Positions 37,641-46,462 of a stretch of 47,986 nucleotides of DNA are shown here, in pieces. A model generated the notes under the pieces. That model saw only the letters and a program-made list of their open reading frames with translations. It had not been told where the DNA came from and made no database searches. The translations under genes and the position numbers were made by a program. The stretch comes from Gemmatimonas sp. (GTDB lineage: Bacteria > Gemmatimonadota > Gemmatimonadetes > Gemmatimonadales > Gemmatimonadaceae), in contig JAABRL010000015.1 of assembly GCA_011390935.1 (NCBI GenBank), positions 38,820 to 86,805 on the forward strand, read 5' to 3'. How positions within the stretch are numbered: the first letter of the stretch is position 1; each line of letters starts with the position of its first letter.

Positions 37641-37844
37641 GGTGCCTCACCTCTCGCGAGATTGTTGCTGACTCCTACTACCAGCGACTCGCGATGCCCG
37701 GCACCGAGCACGAATGCCGAGCAGAACTTCCGAGCGACAGAACCCAGCATCGCGACCGCGTGCACAGATCACATGACGCTGGGCGAAGGGATCCGCAGGG
37801 AAATCGTGAGGGGTGAGGCACCAAGAACACACCGCGCGCCTCAC
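37641..37844. repeat. Inverted repeat pair in convergent intergenic gap
   Basis: GGTGCCTCACC at 37641-37651 is the exact reverse complement of GGTGAGGCACC at 37812-37822, and the second copy is part of a 33-base element (37812-37844) that closely matches the element at 12788-12847 (GGTGAGGCAC, AGAAC, ACACCGC, GCGCCTCAC in order). The pair encloses 160 bases with no gene. The arrangement recalls a REP doublet or small non-autonomous element. The whole gap from 37601 to 37858 otherwise holds nothing I can name. Confidence 0.5.
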
Positions 37845-37858
37845 GCCACTATTCGCCC

Positions 37859-38791
37859 TCAATACCCGATCTGCGTCGTCGCCTCGCGAATCACGGCGGC
37901 ACTCTGCTTGAGCGCCTCCGTCTCCTGCGCATTCACATCGGGCTCGAACGTGTGCAGCACACCCGCACGCCCGATCACGCGCGGCAGACTCAGCGCCACG
38001 TCACGCAGCCCGGCCACCTTCGGCGTGCGCACGCTCACGGTGAGCACCGCGCGCTCGTCGTCGCGCACCGCGTCCACAACGCGCGCGATCGCGGCGCCAA
38101 TGCCGAAGCTCGTGAAGCCCTTGCCCTCGAGAATGCGATAACCCGCGCGACGTACGTCTTCGTCAATCCGCGCGCGCACCGCATCCGTGATCGGACGCCC
38201 CAGCTGCTCGGCGACGGCCAGCAGCGGCAAACCGCCCACGCGCGCGGCTGACCACGCCAGCACTTCGCTGTCACCGTGTTCACCCAGCACGTCGGCGTGC
38301 ACCGATGTGGGCGCAATGCCCAGATGCACGGCCAGCTTGGCGCGAAAGCGCAGCGTATCGAGAATGGTGCCGGTGCCGATCACACGCTCGGCCGGCACGT
38401 TGGCGATCGCCGCGGTGACGTGCGTCATCACATCCACCGGATTCGACGCCACGACCAGCAGGGCACCAGGCGCATAGCGCATGACCTCTGGCACCACGTC
38501 GCAGAAGATGCTTGCGCTCTTTTCGAGAATCGCCATGCGCGACTGGCCAGCCTCGATGCTCGGCCCGCACGCCAGCACCACGATGTCGAAACCCTCCAGC
38601 GCCGACATCGGGCCGCTGGTAACGCGCACCGGCTGTGCCACCGGCACCGCATGCGCAATGTCCATGGCCTGCGCGGCAGCCCGTTCGGGCGAGACGTCCA
38701 CCAGCACCACGTCGGTGGCACTGCCGCGCAGCGCGAGTGCATACGCGGCGGTGCTCCCCACATGTCCCGCCCCTACGATGCCGACTTTCAT
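37859..38791 (-). CDS. L-2-hydroxyacid dehydrogenase of the LDH/MDH family
   Basis: 310 residues. The NAD fold begins with GIVGAGHVGST (glycines 7, 9, 12) and Asp32 ends strand two, which favours NAD over NADP. Catalytic residues align with lactate dehydrogenase: Arg85 (LDH Arg109), Asp145 and Arg148 in LDTLRFR (Asp168, Arg171), His172 in GEHGDSE (His195). The mobile substrate loop is ACGPSIEAGQSR. At the position that is Gln102 in lactate and Arg in malate dehydrogenases it has Ile79, so the substrate may be neither lactate nor malate; branched or bulky 2-oxoacids are a guess. GAGG nine bases before the ATG supports the start. Annotation pipelines would likely call it lactate or malate dehydrogenase. 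Confidence 0.88.
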   Translation of the reverse strand: MKVGIVGAGHVGSTAAYALALRGSATDVVLVDVSPERAAAQAMDIAHAVPVAQPVRVTSGPMSALEGFDIVVLACGPSIEAGQSRMAILEKSASIFCDVVPEVMRYAPGALLVVASNPVDVMTHVTAAIANVPAERVIGTGTILDTLRFRAKLAVHLGIAPTSVHADVLGEHGDSEVLAWSAARVGGLPLLAVAEQLGRPITDAVRARIDEDVRRAGYRILEGKGFTSFGIGAAIARVVDAVRDDERAVLTVSVRTPKVAGLRDVALSLPRVIGRAGVLHTFEPDVNAQETEALKQSAAVIREATTQIGY

Positions 38792-38804
38792 GCGCCCGCC
38801 TCAC

Positions 38805-38845
38805 GGTTGAACGAATGGACGCGCGACCGCGCGCCCTGTTCAACC
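38805..38845 (-). terminator. Stem-loop at the end of the BIG2 lipoprotein gene
   Basis: GGTTGAAC at 38805-38812 pairs with GTTCAACC at 38838-38845; a second GC-only stem (CGCGC/GCGCG) can form inside. The right arm touches the stop codon of the lipoprotein gene, so the structure forms immediately after translation ends and before the dehydrogenase gene. No U-run follows, so terminator function is plausible but not certain. Confidence 0.4.
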
Positions 38846-40356
38846 TAGTACCCCCGGGCGCCCGTCCGTTCGATGCCGATGTGCTCGAGCCACGATGCGC
38901 CCGTGCGTGGCGTCGACGGCGTGGTCGTCGCCGCAGGCACCCGCTTGAGCGGCGCCCGCACCGCCGCGCCCTGCGCCGCATCGGCCACCACGGCCGCACC
39001 GAAGGTCACCGTCAACGTGTAGGTGCCCGTGTCGGCGGGATCGAACGTGGTCGCACGAACGGTCAGGATGTCATCGTTCCCCGAGCGGCAGGTCGGAAGC
39101 TGCAGGCGAGCATTGAACTCGCCGCCGCTGTCATCGTCGGAGAAGACGAGCGTGGTGCCGGCATACGCCTCGAGGAAGGGATCGAGCACACCGTTCACGC
39201 CCGCGCCGCGGGTCATGGTAATGGTGCAGGGGCGCGTGGAGTAGACCAGAAACTCGTCGGCCACGCGACCATTGAAGATGCAGTCCGACGGCGTCAGCGC
39301 CTGCTGCGACGTGAGCGATCCGGCAATGATCACGGCCGTGCAGTTCTCGATGCTCGCACTCACGGTGCTCAGTTGCACTTGATACGTGCCCGTCTGTCCC
39401 GCATTCAGCGCACCCAACCGGACCTCGATCGGCCCCGACCCCAGGTGCCACACGCGCCGCACCTCGTCGACCGTCTGTCGCGAACTGAAGATGAAATCCG
39501 GCTCACCAACCGGCAGTGCCGCGATGTACGGCGCAAAGCCCGTGGGATTCAGACGCACTTCGAGCGCAGATGCGGCGGCGAGATTCACGCGCACGATGTT
39601 GCCGCGCCGCTGCACGGCGGACGAGATCAGACAACTGTTCGCCGTGACCGTGCCGTTGCCGGCAAAAGGCAGCGTGACCACCGTGGGAGCACATGGGTCG
39701 CCAGTGACGGTGATGTTGGACGTGCGCGAGATCGTCACGGGCGTGAAGCCTGCTCCGGTACCCTGCGCCGTTGCCGTGATCACCGCCGAACCCGCCGAGA
39801 CGCCGGTCACCACGCCGGCTGCCGAGACCGTCGCGATGGCATTGCTGCTCGACGCGTACTGCACGGTGACGGTGGCACCCGCCGGGCTGTTCACACTCGG
39901 CGTGAGCGGCACCGTCTGGCCAGCCGCCACCGTGGCTGTCGCCGGCGCGAGCTGGAAGTTGGTGATGGCGGCTGGCAGCGCCTGGACGGTGAGGGCGGCG
40001 GAGACTTGTCCCCCGGCCGCCGTTGACGCCGTGATGCTCGCGTTTCCCGGAGATACCCCCGTGGCCACGCATGTCGCACCGTTCACACCCACCGTGGCGA
40101 TCGCGCTGCTGGAGCTCGTGCACGACGTGGGCGACACCGGGCTGCCGCTCGCCGCGACGGTGAACGAGGCGGTGGCACCCACGTTCACCGTCGCCGAGCT
40201 CGGCGTCATCGTGAGCGTGGGCGGCGGCGGCGGCGTGGGCGTCACCGGCACAAAACCGTCACCACCGCCCCCGCAGCTCGCAAGCGTCAGCAGTGCCCCC
40301 GCGGCCACAACGACCCGCGTCACATCGCGCACTCGACGCATTGGGACGCCGTTCAC
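38845..40356 (-). CDS. Lipoprotein with two BIG2 Ig-like domains and a PPC-like domain
   Basis: 503 residues. A signal peptide ends in lipobox LASC with Cys28, followed by a Gly/Pro linker. Two BIG2-type Ig-like domains follow (about 47-125 and 129-217; TPSSATVNVGATASFTV, AIATVSAAGVVTGVSAGSAVITA). The C-terminal part (about 335-465) has DPFLEAYAGTTLVFSDDDSGG and GTYTLTVTFG, the pattern of bacterial pre-peptidase C-terminal (PPC) domains. No enzyme domain is present, so it is likely a surface or periplasmic adhesive/structural protein. The GTG start overlaps the barrel gene stop (GTGA); an ATG at 40341 is an alternative. The overlap ties it to that barrel. Confidence 0.87.
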   Translation of the reverse strand: MNGVPMRRVRDVTRVVVAAGALLTLASCGGGGDGFVPVTPTPPPPPTLTMTPSSATVNVGATASFTVAASGSPVSPTSCTSSSSAIATVGVNGATCVATGVSPGNASITASTAAGGQVSAALTVQALPAAITNFQLAPATATVAAGQTVPLTPSVNSPAGATVTVQYASSSNAIATVSAAGVVTGVSAGSAVITATAQGTGAGFTPVTISRTSNITVTGDPCAPTVVTLPFAGNGTVTANSCLISSAVQRRGNIVRVNLAAASALEVRLNPTGFAPYIAALPVGEPDFIFSSRQTVDEVRRVWHLGSGPIEVRLGALNAGQTGTYQVQLSTVSASIENCTAVIIAGSLTSQQALTPSDCIFNGRVADEFLVYSTRPCTITMTRGAGVNGVLDPFLEAYAGTTLVFSDDDSGGEFNARLQLPTCRSGNDDILTVRATTFDPADTGTYTLTVTFGAAVVADAAQGAAVRAPLKRVPAATTTPSTPRTGASWLEHIGIERTGARGY

Positions 40357-40979
40357 TGCCCGAGCCCGATGCTGACGCCGACCTTGGCGGCGTACGTCGT
40401 CATGGTCGGTGAGCGCCAGACGCGACCTGCGACATCGGCGCGCGTGCCGTTGATGTCACCGAACTGCTGACGTACGAGCGCCACGCCGGCGTCCACGTTC
40501 ACGCGCGCGTTCAAGACATACGCAATGCCGCCGCCTGCGCCGTACGCAATACCCGACGACGACGACCCGAAGTTGCTGGACTGATTGAGCACCGCCACAC
40601 GCCCCGACAGGTACGGAAAGACACGCTCGTACGGCAGCACCGGTACAAATCGAGGCTCCACGAAACCACCCGTAATGGTGATCTCGTCGTTGCCCGAGGT
40701 GTGTGAGGTCCACTGTCCGCCAACGCCGAGCGACAGCACGCCCTTCTCGGAGCGCAACAGGCGATTGAAGCGCAGCTGCGGCTCGATGCCGAAGCCGCCG
40801 GATGCCGAGCCGCCCGCGTCGATCTGAATGGACGTGGAGAGCAGCGAGATCTGCAACCCGAACGGCTGCGCACCTTGCGCCTGCACCGTCATTGGGACCG
40901 TGCCTAACGCGAGGGCGCCAACAAGCGCGGTCAGTGGGCGGATGGATGCCAGCGAGTGGCGAGCGCGCGAGATGTGCAT
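40353..40979 (-). CDS. Outer-membrane beta-barrel protein
   Basis: 208 residues. A signal peptide (about 1-34, TALVGALALGTVPMTVQAQ) is followed by alternating-pattern strands rich in Gly, Ser and aromatic residues (FGIEPQLRFNRLL, LSLGVGGQWTSHTS, FVEPRFVPVLPYERVFPYLSGRVAVL, GIAYGAGGGIAYVL) typical of small eight-strand OmpW/OmpA-like porin folds. The specific family is not recognised. Its stop overlaps the start of the BIG2 lipoprotein gene. The upstream 101 bases contain the kinase-gene hairpin and no clear promoter; it may be transcribed from the kinase gene. Confidence 0.82.
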   Translation of the reverse strand: MHISRARHSLASIRPLTALVGALALGTVPMTVQAQGAQPFGLQISLLSTSIQIDAGGSASGGFGIEPQLRFNRLLRSEKGVLSLGVGGQWTSHTSGNDEITITGGFVEPRFVPVLPYERVFPYLSGRVAVLNQSSNFGSSSSGIAYGAGGGIAYVLNARVNVDAGVALVRQQFGDINGTRADVAGRVWRSPTMTTYAAKVGVSIGLGQ

Positions 40980-41066
40980 GGCGGAACCGGGGAGTGAGCG
41001 AGGAGAGAAGACACGACACAGCGAAGCTGCGCCCTGAAGGGCGGAGGAGCAAGCGACAAGCGGTCA

Positions 41067-41089
41067 CCGCGCTGACGTGATCAGCGCGG
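41067..41089 (-). terminator. Hairpin spanning the stop codon of the kinase gene
   Basis: CCGCGCTGA (41067-41075) and TCAGCGCGG (41081-41089) form a perfect 9-bp stem with five-base loop CGTGA. The arm on the coding side contains the stop codon of the kinase gene at 41081-41083. It may terminate or attenuate transcription into the barrel-lipoprotein pair; no U-run is seen. Confidence 0.35.
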
Positions 41090-44011
41090 GTTCTGCAGCG
41101 GTCCGGGAGTGGCGCGTTCGATGACCGCAGTACCCGGGCTCCCGGTCAGCACGAGGCGCACGGTGCTGGTGCGACGATTCACCGCACCGCTGCCGAGCGT
41201 GCGCTCGAGCGCCACATCTACATCGACCACCATCGAATTGCCTTGACGAGACACGACGCGCGGGCCGCCACTCACGGATGCTTTGTGCGCCGAGGTGGTC
41301 CGCGAGAAGAAAGACGCCAGCTCGCCGTCGCGAAACTCACCCGTGAGCAGGCGCGCGCTGTATTGGAACGCCAACGCCCGGGCATCTTCGTCGCTCGGTC
41401 CGACCACAGGGGGCGGGGTGGGCTCCGCGATCGGCGCTGGCGGGGTGACCACCGTCTCGCGGCCCGCCGACGGCTCGGCCGTGCTCGCGACCGTTTGGCG
41501 GGGTTGGTCCGCCGGAGGGCGCACTTCGGGGCGTGGCGCTTCCGCGGCCCGCGTCGTCGCTGGCGGGGCGACGACGGGCGCGGTGGACGCGGGGGACGGC
41601 GCCGACACCGGAGGAGACGACGAGGCGCCGACGGGCTCGCGTTCGACTGGCGCTTCCGCCGAGGCGTCTTCCTCGCGCATACCATCCGATGGTGTTTCAA
41701 CGACCGGAGCGTTTGTGGCGACAGCATCTGATTGCTCGAGCGCCATATCAGGAACAGTCGGCGCACTGGAGCCTCGCATCATCACGAAAAGCGCCACCGC
41801 AACCAGCACCCCACCAACGCCGAGCCCGATCAGGCGACCGTTCGACTTCGGCGCTGCGGTTTCTGGGGCGGAGGGCGACGAGGTCGGCGCGACGACTGGT
41901 GCGGGCGGCGGCGAGTCGCGCCGCGGTGCAGGCGGAGCGACCGTGGCCGGTGCGGGCGGTGCGGGCGGTGCGGACGGTGCGACCGTGGGCGGTGCGTGAA
42001 GCGATACCACAGGAGTTGCCGCCGCCGGCCTCGACGTTGGCGCCGCCGCCGGTGCAACGACCGCCGGCGCAACGACCACCGGCTCCACGACCACCGGCTC
42101 CACCACCGCAGCCCGCACCGTCATCGTCGCCGTCGCCCACGGCGCCGCCACGCCCGACCGCCCAGGCTCGGCGTTCACCACGCGCACCGTCGTCGAGCCC
42201 GCCTGCCGGGCGCGCACCGCGAGCGGCTCCGCCTGCACCTCCAGCACATCGGGCCGATCGCTCAACACCACCAGACCGTCCGCCGAGCGAGGAATACCGG
42301 ACACATCCAGCACCTGCAAATCAAGCGCCATCACAGCGCCAATATCAACGCTTGATTGCGCCACAAGTAGCTTCACTGAACCCACCGGCGCTTCCCGTAC
42401 CTCCACACGCGTTGTCCCCAACGCCTCGTCCACACGCGCTGTCACCGTCGCCACACCGCCGGCCAGCGCCATGATCGTGCCGCGAGTGTCCACGTGCAGT
42501 ACCGCCGAATCGCTCGAACTCCACGTCACCACCGGCGCCGACACCGCCGCGCCCAGCGCATCGAACACCTCGGCGGTCAGCTGCATCGCCTCCCCGCACT
42601 CCAGCGACAGCTCACCCTGCGCAATACGAACGCGAGCCGCCGACCGCGCCGCCACCGACACCGGGACCACCGTCTGCACCGTTCCCGTGGACGCGCCGCT
42701 GCCCGTGCTCACCTGGGCCCGAATCGAGACATCGCCAACCGCTACGCCGGTCACCGTGCCATCCGGGGACACCGTGGCCACCGCCGGATCGTTCGACGTC
42801 CACGTCACCGTCGCATCGCCCACCGTCGCACCCGTCTCGGACGTCACCACCGCGCGCAGGTCGAGCGTGGCCCCCACCAGCACCTCGCCGCCCGGCGGCG
42901 ACACACTCACCGCCGACGGCACCGGGCCACGGCGCCGGCTGCCGGATGTCCACGCGGGCGTCCGCGGCGCGAGCGCAGCCCACGCCGCCACCGCCGATTC
43001 GCGCGCCGTCTGCAGCTCGGTGGCAATCTCGGCCAACCCGGAGCGCGTACTGCTGCCATCGATCGAAAGCCCGGCGCCCAGCACCGGCAGCAACGCATCG
43101 AGCGACGGCCACCGATCGGCCGGTCTCTTCTCCAGCATGCGCATGATCGCGTCGGCCAACGGCGCCGGACAGTCCGGGCGCAGCTCCCGCAGATGCTGCG
43201 GCACCGTGTTGCCGTGTGCCGCAATGAGCCGGTACAGGTCGCCCGTAAACGGCGGCGCACCGGCGAGCAGCTCGTACGCCGCGATGCCGAGCGCGTATTG
43301 ATCCGCCGCCCCCGACACCGGATCGGTGCCGGTGAACTGCTCCGGGCTCATGTAGACCGGCGTGCCGATCGCCATCCCCGACTTGGTCAGCCCCTCGCCG
43401 TCAGCCGCCTTGGCGATGCCGAAGTCGGTGACCACCACCTCACCCTTCGTGGTGACGAGAATGTTGGCCGGCTTCACATCGCGGTGCACGATCCCCTCGG
43501 AGTGCGCATACGCGAGCGCGCGCGCCGATTGCCAGAGAATCCACTGGGCCTGATCGAGCGGCAGCGGGCGCCCCAGTCGCTGCAGCCGTCGACACACTTC
43601 GTCGAGCGAGCCGCCTTCCACCAGTCGCATCACGAAGAAGATCAGCTCCGCGTCCTGCTGTACCTCGTGCACCACGATGATGTTGTGATGCTGCAGCTGC
43701 GCCGCAATGCGCGCCTCGAGCAGAAAGCGTTCGGCCATGCCCGGCGTGAAACTCAGCCGTGGCTCCATCACCTTGATGGCCACCTTGCGACCGAGCCGCA
43801 TGTCCGTGGCGATGTACACCACCGCCATGCCGCCGCGTCCGATCTCGCCCGCCACGTCGTACAGGCCAGCCGTCGTGACGCGCAGGCGCTCCAGCAGCGC
43901 GTCAGAGCTGTCGGTATCGCCGGTTGCGAAAAACTTCGTCACCATGGGAGGAACCGCATGCGGGGATCCCGACGGGCGTCGGGCGGGACGGGGAGCGCTG
44001 GTGGCCGGCAC
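41081..44011 (-). CDS. Ser/Thr protein kinase with BIG2 Ig-like domains and one membrane helix
   Basis: 976 residues. An active-looking Hanks-type kinase lies at about 52-310: GEIGRGGMAVVY glycine loop, Lys80, HRDVKPANIL with Asp178, Asp196 of DFG, and GTPVYMSPE. Next come three Ig-like units (about 365-452, 457-538, 543-632; VTWTSNDPAVATVSPDGTVTGV is the clearest BIG2 stretch, split here across 402-422). A Pro/Ala/Val-rich linker (635-722) with repeated VVEPVV leads to a single hydrophobic helix (726-746), then a Pro-rich spacer and a compact C-terminal domain (874-970). By order the Ig domains are on the kinase side of the membrane, unlike PASTA kinases whose sensors are outside. The GTG start at 44011 is uncertain; an ATG at 43945 is an alternative. 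It probably controls the flanking surface-protein genes. Confidence 0.92.
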   Translation of the reverse strand: MPATSAPRPARRPSGSPHAVPPMVTKFFATGDTDSSDALLERLRVTTAGLYDVAGEIGRGGMAVVYIATDMRLGRKVAIKVMEPRLSFTPGMAERFLLEARIAAQLQHHNIIVVHEVQQDAELIFFVMRLVEGGSLDEVCRRLQRLGRPLPLDQAQWILWQSARALAYAHSEGIVHRDVKPANILVTTKGEVVVTDFGIAKAADGEGLTKSGMAIGTPVYMSPEQFTGTDPVSGAADQYALGIAAYELLAGAPPFTGDLYRLIAAHGNTVPQHLRELRPDCPAPLADAIMRMLEKRPADRWPSLDALLPVLGAGLSIDGSSTRSGLAEIATELQTARESAVAAWAALAPRTPAWTSGSRRRGPVPSAVSVSPPGGEVLVGATLDLRAVVTSETGATVGDATVTWTSNDPAVATVSPDGTVTGVAVGDVSIRAQVSTGSGASTGTVQTVVPVSVAARSAARVRIAQGELSLECGEAMQLTAEVFDALGAAVSAPVVTWSSSDSAVLHVDTRGTIMALAGGVATVTARVDEALGTTRVEVREAPVGSVKLLVAQSSVDIGAVMALDLQVLDVSGIPRSADGLVVLSDRPDVLEVQAEPLAVRARQAGSTTVRVVNAEPGRSGVAAPWATATMTVRAAVVEPVVVEPVVVAPAVVAPAAAPTSRPAAATPVVSLHAPPTVAPSAPPAPPAPATVAPPAPRRDSPPPAPVVAPTSSPSAPETAAPKSNGRLIGLGVGGVLVAVALFVMMRGSSAPTVPDMALEQSDAVATNAPVVETPSDGMREEDASAEAPVEREPVGASSSPPVSAPSPASTAPVVAPPATTRAAEAPRPEVRPPADQPRQTVASTAEPSAGRETVVTPPAPIAEPTPPPVVGPSDEDARALAFQYSARLLTGEFRDGELASFFSRTTSAHKASVSGGPRVVSRQGNSMVVDVDVALERTLGSGAVNRRTSTVRLVLTGSPGTAVIERATPGPLQNPR

Positions 44012-44238
44012 CGTGCGTGGTGCGAGCGCGGCGTGACGTGCGCGAATCTCCTGATCGTGTCACGCGCCCGTTCGGAACGCAAGACGCGTGATGTGGCGCA
44101 CTGTCACGACCGATACTCTATCGCACGCTGGTTGACCCGTGCGCCTGCACGCACGAGCTTCGACCAGTGTCACACCGGCGGCACGACGCCCGTCGCCCCA
44201 CGCTGGCGCTGCCCCTCCCTACTCCCGCCCCCCGGACC

Positions 44239-45222
44239 GTGCGAACTCCTGACCTCATTGCCCCGCGCCGCCGTGCGTGCGCGCTGGCATTCGCCCTCGG
44301 TGCCCTCACGCTCCTCGGTGCGTGTGGTGGTGCCTCGCGCTCACACGCCGCCCTGCGCCCTGCCAGCGCCGCCGACTCCACGCTGCTGGCCGCCGAACGC
44401 GCCGCCGGCACCCTCTCTCGAGGCGCCCTCGGCGTGCCGCCCTTCGCCGTCCGTGGACGCGATGACCGGCTCTCGTCGCTGAGCTTCGCGCTCGCCGACC
44501 TCATCACCACCGACCTCTCACGCAGCGCCCAGCTCACGCTCGTGGAACGCACACGCCTCGGCGACGTCCTCCGCGAACTCGAGCTCGCCGGCAGCGGGCG
44601 GGTGGACTCCGCCACCGCGCCGCGCGTCGGCCGCCTCGTGAGCGCACGCCGCCTCGTGCTCGGCGGCCTCGACGAACTCCCCGGCGGTGACGGGCTGCGC
44701 ATCGGCGTCCGCCTGGCCGACGTCGAACGCGGCAGCATCGATGCCACCATCGACGCGCAGGCGCCGCTGGCTGACATCCTGGCCGCCGAAAAGGCGCTCG
44801 TCTTCCGCATCTTCGACGCCCTCGGCGTCACGCTCACCCCTCAGGAGCGTGCGGCCATCGAGCAGCGCGCCACCGCCGATCTGGCTGCGCTGCTCGCCTA
44901 CGGCGAGGGACTGCGCTTGGAGTACTTCGGCGACTTCCGCGCCGCGGCCGCCGAGTTCCGTCGGGCTGCGCGCCTCGACCCTGCGTTCGGGGCGGCGGGA
45001 CGGCGCGCGCAGGAGGTGCGCACGCGCGCGGAAACCGGCACCATGGCCCCGCTCGCGATGCCCGGCCTGCGCTCACGAGACGCGGCCATCGGCAGCACGA
45101 TCGATCGCATCAACCGACCGTTGGACCTCATCACCACCGTCACCCGGAACGCGGGGGGCGCCGGCGATCCGTCGTTCCCGAGCACCGCCGCCACGGTTCT
45201 CATCACCATCACCCGCCCATGA
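44239..45222 (+). CDS. CsgG/FlgO-like lipoprotein with a TPR-like unit
   Basis: 327 residues from the chosen GTG. The N-terminus PRRRACALAFALGALTLLGAC is a lipoprotein signal with Cys29. The core (about 50-175), FAVRGRDDRLSSLSFALADLITTDLS then LTLVERTRLGDVLREL, is the pattern of CsgG/FlgO-type domains found in outer-membrane secretion or assembly proteins. Near 210-250, YGEGLRLEYFGDFRAAAAEFRRAARLDP is a single tetratricopeptide-like repeat. The frame can start at a GTG at 44167, but that would put 37 residues before the hydrophobic core; 44239 gives a normal signal. The stop overlaps the barrel gene start (ATGA). The 227-base space to the divergent kinase gene must hold both promoters; none is certain. 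Confidence 0.8.
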   Translation: MRTPDLIAPRRRACALAFALGALTLLGACGGASRSHAALRPASAADSTLLAAERAAGTLSRGALGVPPFAVRGRDDRLSSLSFALADLITTDLSRSAQLTLVERTRLGDVLRELELAGSGRVDSATAPRVGRLVSARRLVLGGLDELPGGDGLRIGVRLADVERGSIDATIDAQAPLADILAAEKALVFRIFDALGVTLTPQERAAIEQRATADLAALLAYGEGLRLEYFGDFRAAAAEFRRAARLDPAFGAAGRRAQEVRTRAETGTMAPLAMPGLRSRDAAIGSTIDRINRPLDLITTVTRNAGGAGDPSFPSTAATVLITITRP

Positions 45223-46451
45223 GCGCCCCGATTCGCCTTCGTCTCGCGCTCGCCGGCGCCCTGCTGTTGCTGACGGCGACCCGCACCGCCGACGCGCAGG
45301 ACCGCCTCATCGGACTGCGCGCCCTCAGTGGCGGCGGCGTCTTCGAACAGGTGCGCTTCGGCGACGCCGGCCTCGTGCAGGGCGCCCTCGTTGGCGGCGA
45401 TTCCATCCGGGTAAAACAGGCCACGCAGTTTTCCTTTCCGGTGTCTGCCGCGGTGCCGCTCGGCCGCAGCTGGAACCTCGACGTCACGTCCATCTACTCG
45501 GCGGGTGAAGTGGCGTTCACCCCTCTCGCCGGCGGCGCGGAGCGTACCGCCACGTTGAGCGGGCTCAGCGACGTGCGACTGCGCGCCACGGGACGGTTCT
45601 TCGACGATGCCCTCGTCTTCACCGCCGGCTTCAACGCGCCCACCGGCGCCACGCAGCTGGACACGCTGCAGCTGACCGCGTTGCGCGTGCTCGCGGCCCC
45701 CGCGCTGGCCATGGGTGCCGTGCCGGTGGGCGCCGGCGCCAGCGGCACGGTGGGGCTGCTCAGCGCGCATCAGATCGGGAGTTGGGCCGCCGCGGTCGGT
45801 GTGGCCTACGAGCTGCGCGGCACGTACCAGCCCGTGGCCGCGCTCGCCGCCGGCGCCCCAAGCGCCGACTTCCAGCCCGGCAACGTGGTGCGCCTGTCGC
45901 TCGGGCTTGACGGGCTCGTGGGGCGGCACCGCCTCTCGCTCACCGCCACCGGCGACGTGTTCACCAACGACGAGCTGCGCGGCGCAGTCGCCGGCGCCGC
46001 CCCGCTGGCGACCGTGAAGCTGGGGCCCGTACTCGGGGCCGACGCCCAGCTGCAACTCGCGGTCCCGCGCCTGCGCGAACTGGTGCTCTGGAGCGCGGCA
46101 CGGTACCGCGCCAACTACGCGCGCGACGGCTTCACCGTGGACAACTCCAACGGCACCTACTTCGATGCCGGCGTGCGGTCAGCGATTCCGATCACGGTAC
46201 GCACGGATCTCGTGCTGGCCGTGGACGGGCGCTCGCACAGCGGCCTCGCCGTGGATGAGGGGCTGCCCACGTCGGGCGTCACCAGCGGCACCGTCACGCT
46301 CGGATTCGCGCAACGCATCGGCGGGCTCTCACTGCAACCGTTCGTGCGCACGACCGCGGGTCGCGTGCAAGCGCGCGGCGCCGCACGTGATCGACAGTCC
46401 GCCGACTTCACCGGATTCTCCGGTGGACTCGTCATCATCTCGCGGTTCTGA
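45219..46451 (+). CDS. Outer-membrane beta-barrel protein, 410 residues
   Basis: A classical signal peptide (RLALAGALLLLTATRTADA, cleavage near residue 27) precedes a long series of amphipathic strands with turns (WNLDVTSIYSAGEVAFTPL, ALVFTAGFNAPTGATQL, VLWSAARYRANYARDGF, LQPFVRTTAGRVQARG) and an aromatic C-terminal residue (IISRF), a feature recognised by the BAM barrel assembly machine. A 14-18 strand porin/transport barrel is likely; no family is recognised. It overlaps the CsgG-like gene by ATGA, and its stop codon lies in the ribosome binding site (TGAGG) of the next gene, so the three are one operon. Confidence 0.83.
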   Translation: MSAPIRLRLALAGALLLLTATRTADAQDRLIGLRALSGGGVFEQVRFGDAGLVQGALVGGDSIRVKQATQFSFPVSAAVPLGRSWNLDVTSIYSAGEVAFTPLAGGAERTATLSGLSDVRLRATGRFFDDALVFTAGFNAPTGATQLDTLQLTALRVLAAPALAMGAVPVGAGASGTVGLLSAHQIGSWAAAVGVAYELRGTYQPVAALAAGAPSADFQPGNVVRLSLGLDGLVGRHRLSLTATGDVFTNDELRGAVAGAAPLATVKLGPVLGADAQLQLAVPRLRELVLWSAARYRANYARDGFTVDNSNGTYFDAGVRSAIPITVRTDLVLAVDGRSHSGLAVDEGLPTSGVTSGTVTLGFAQRIGGLSLQPFVRTTAGRVQARGAARDRQSADFTGFSGGLVIISRF

Positions 46452-46462
46452 GGCGCCCACCC

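Noticed and set aside
37601..37858. tRNA or small RNA gene in the gap
   Set aside because: No cloverleaf, CCA end or conserved T-loop could be found; the gap is explained only by the repeat pair.
42494..44482. 662-residue open frame opposite the kinase gene
   Set aside because: Antisense to an intact kinase with all catalytic motifs, dominated by Arg and His repeats.
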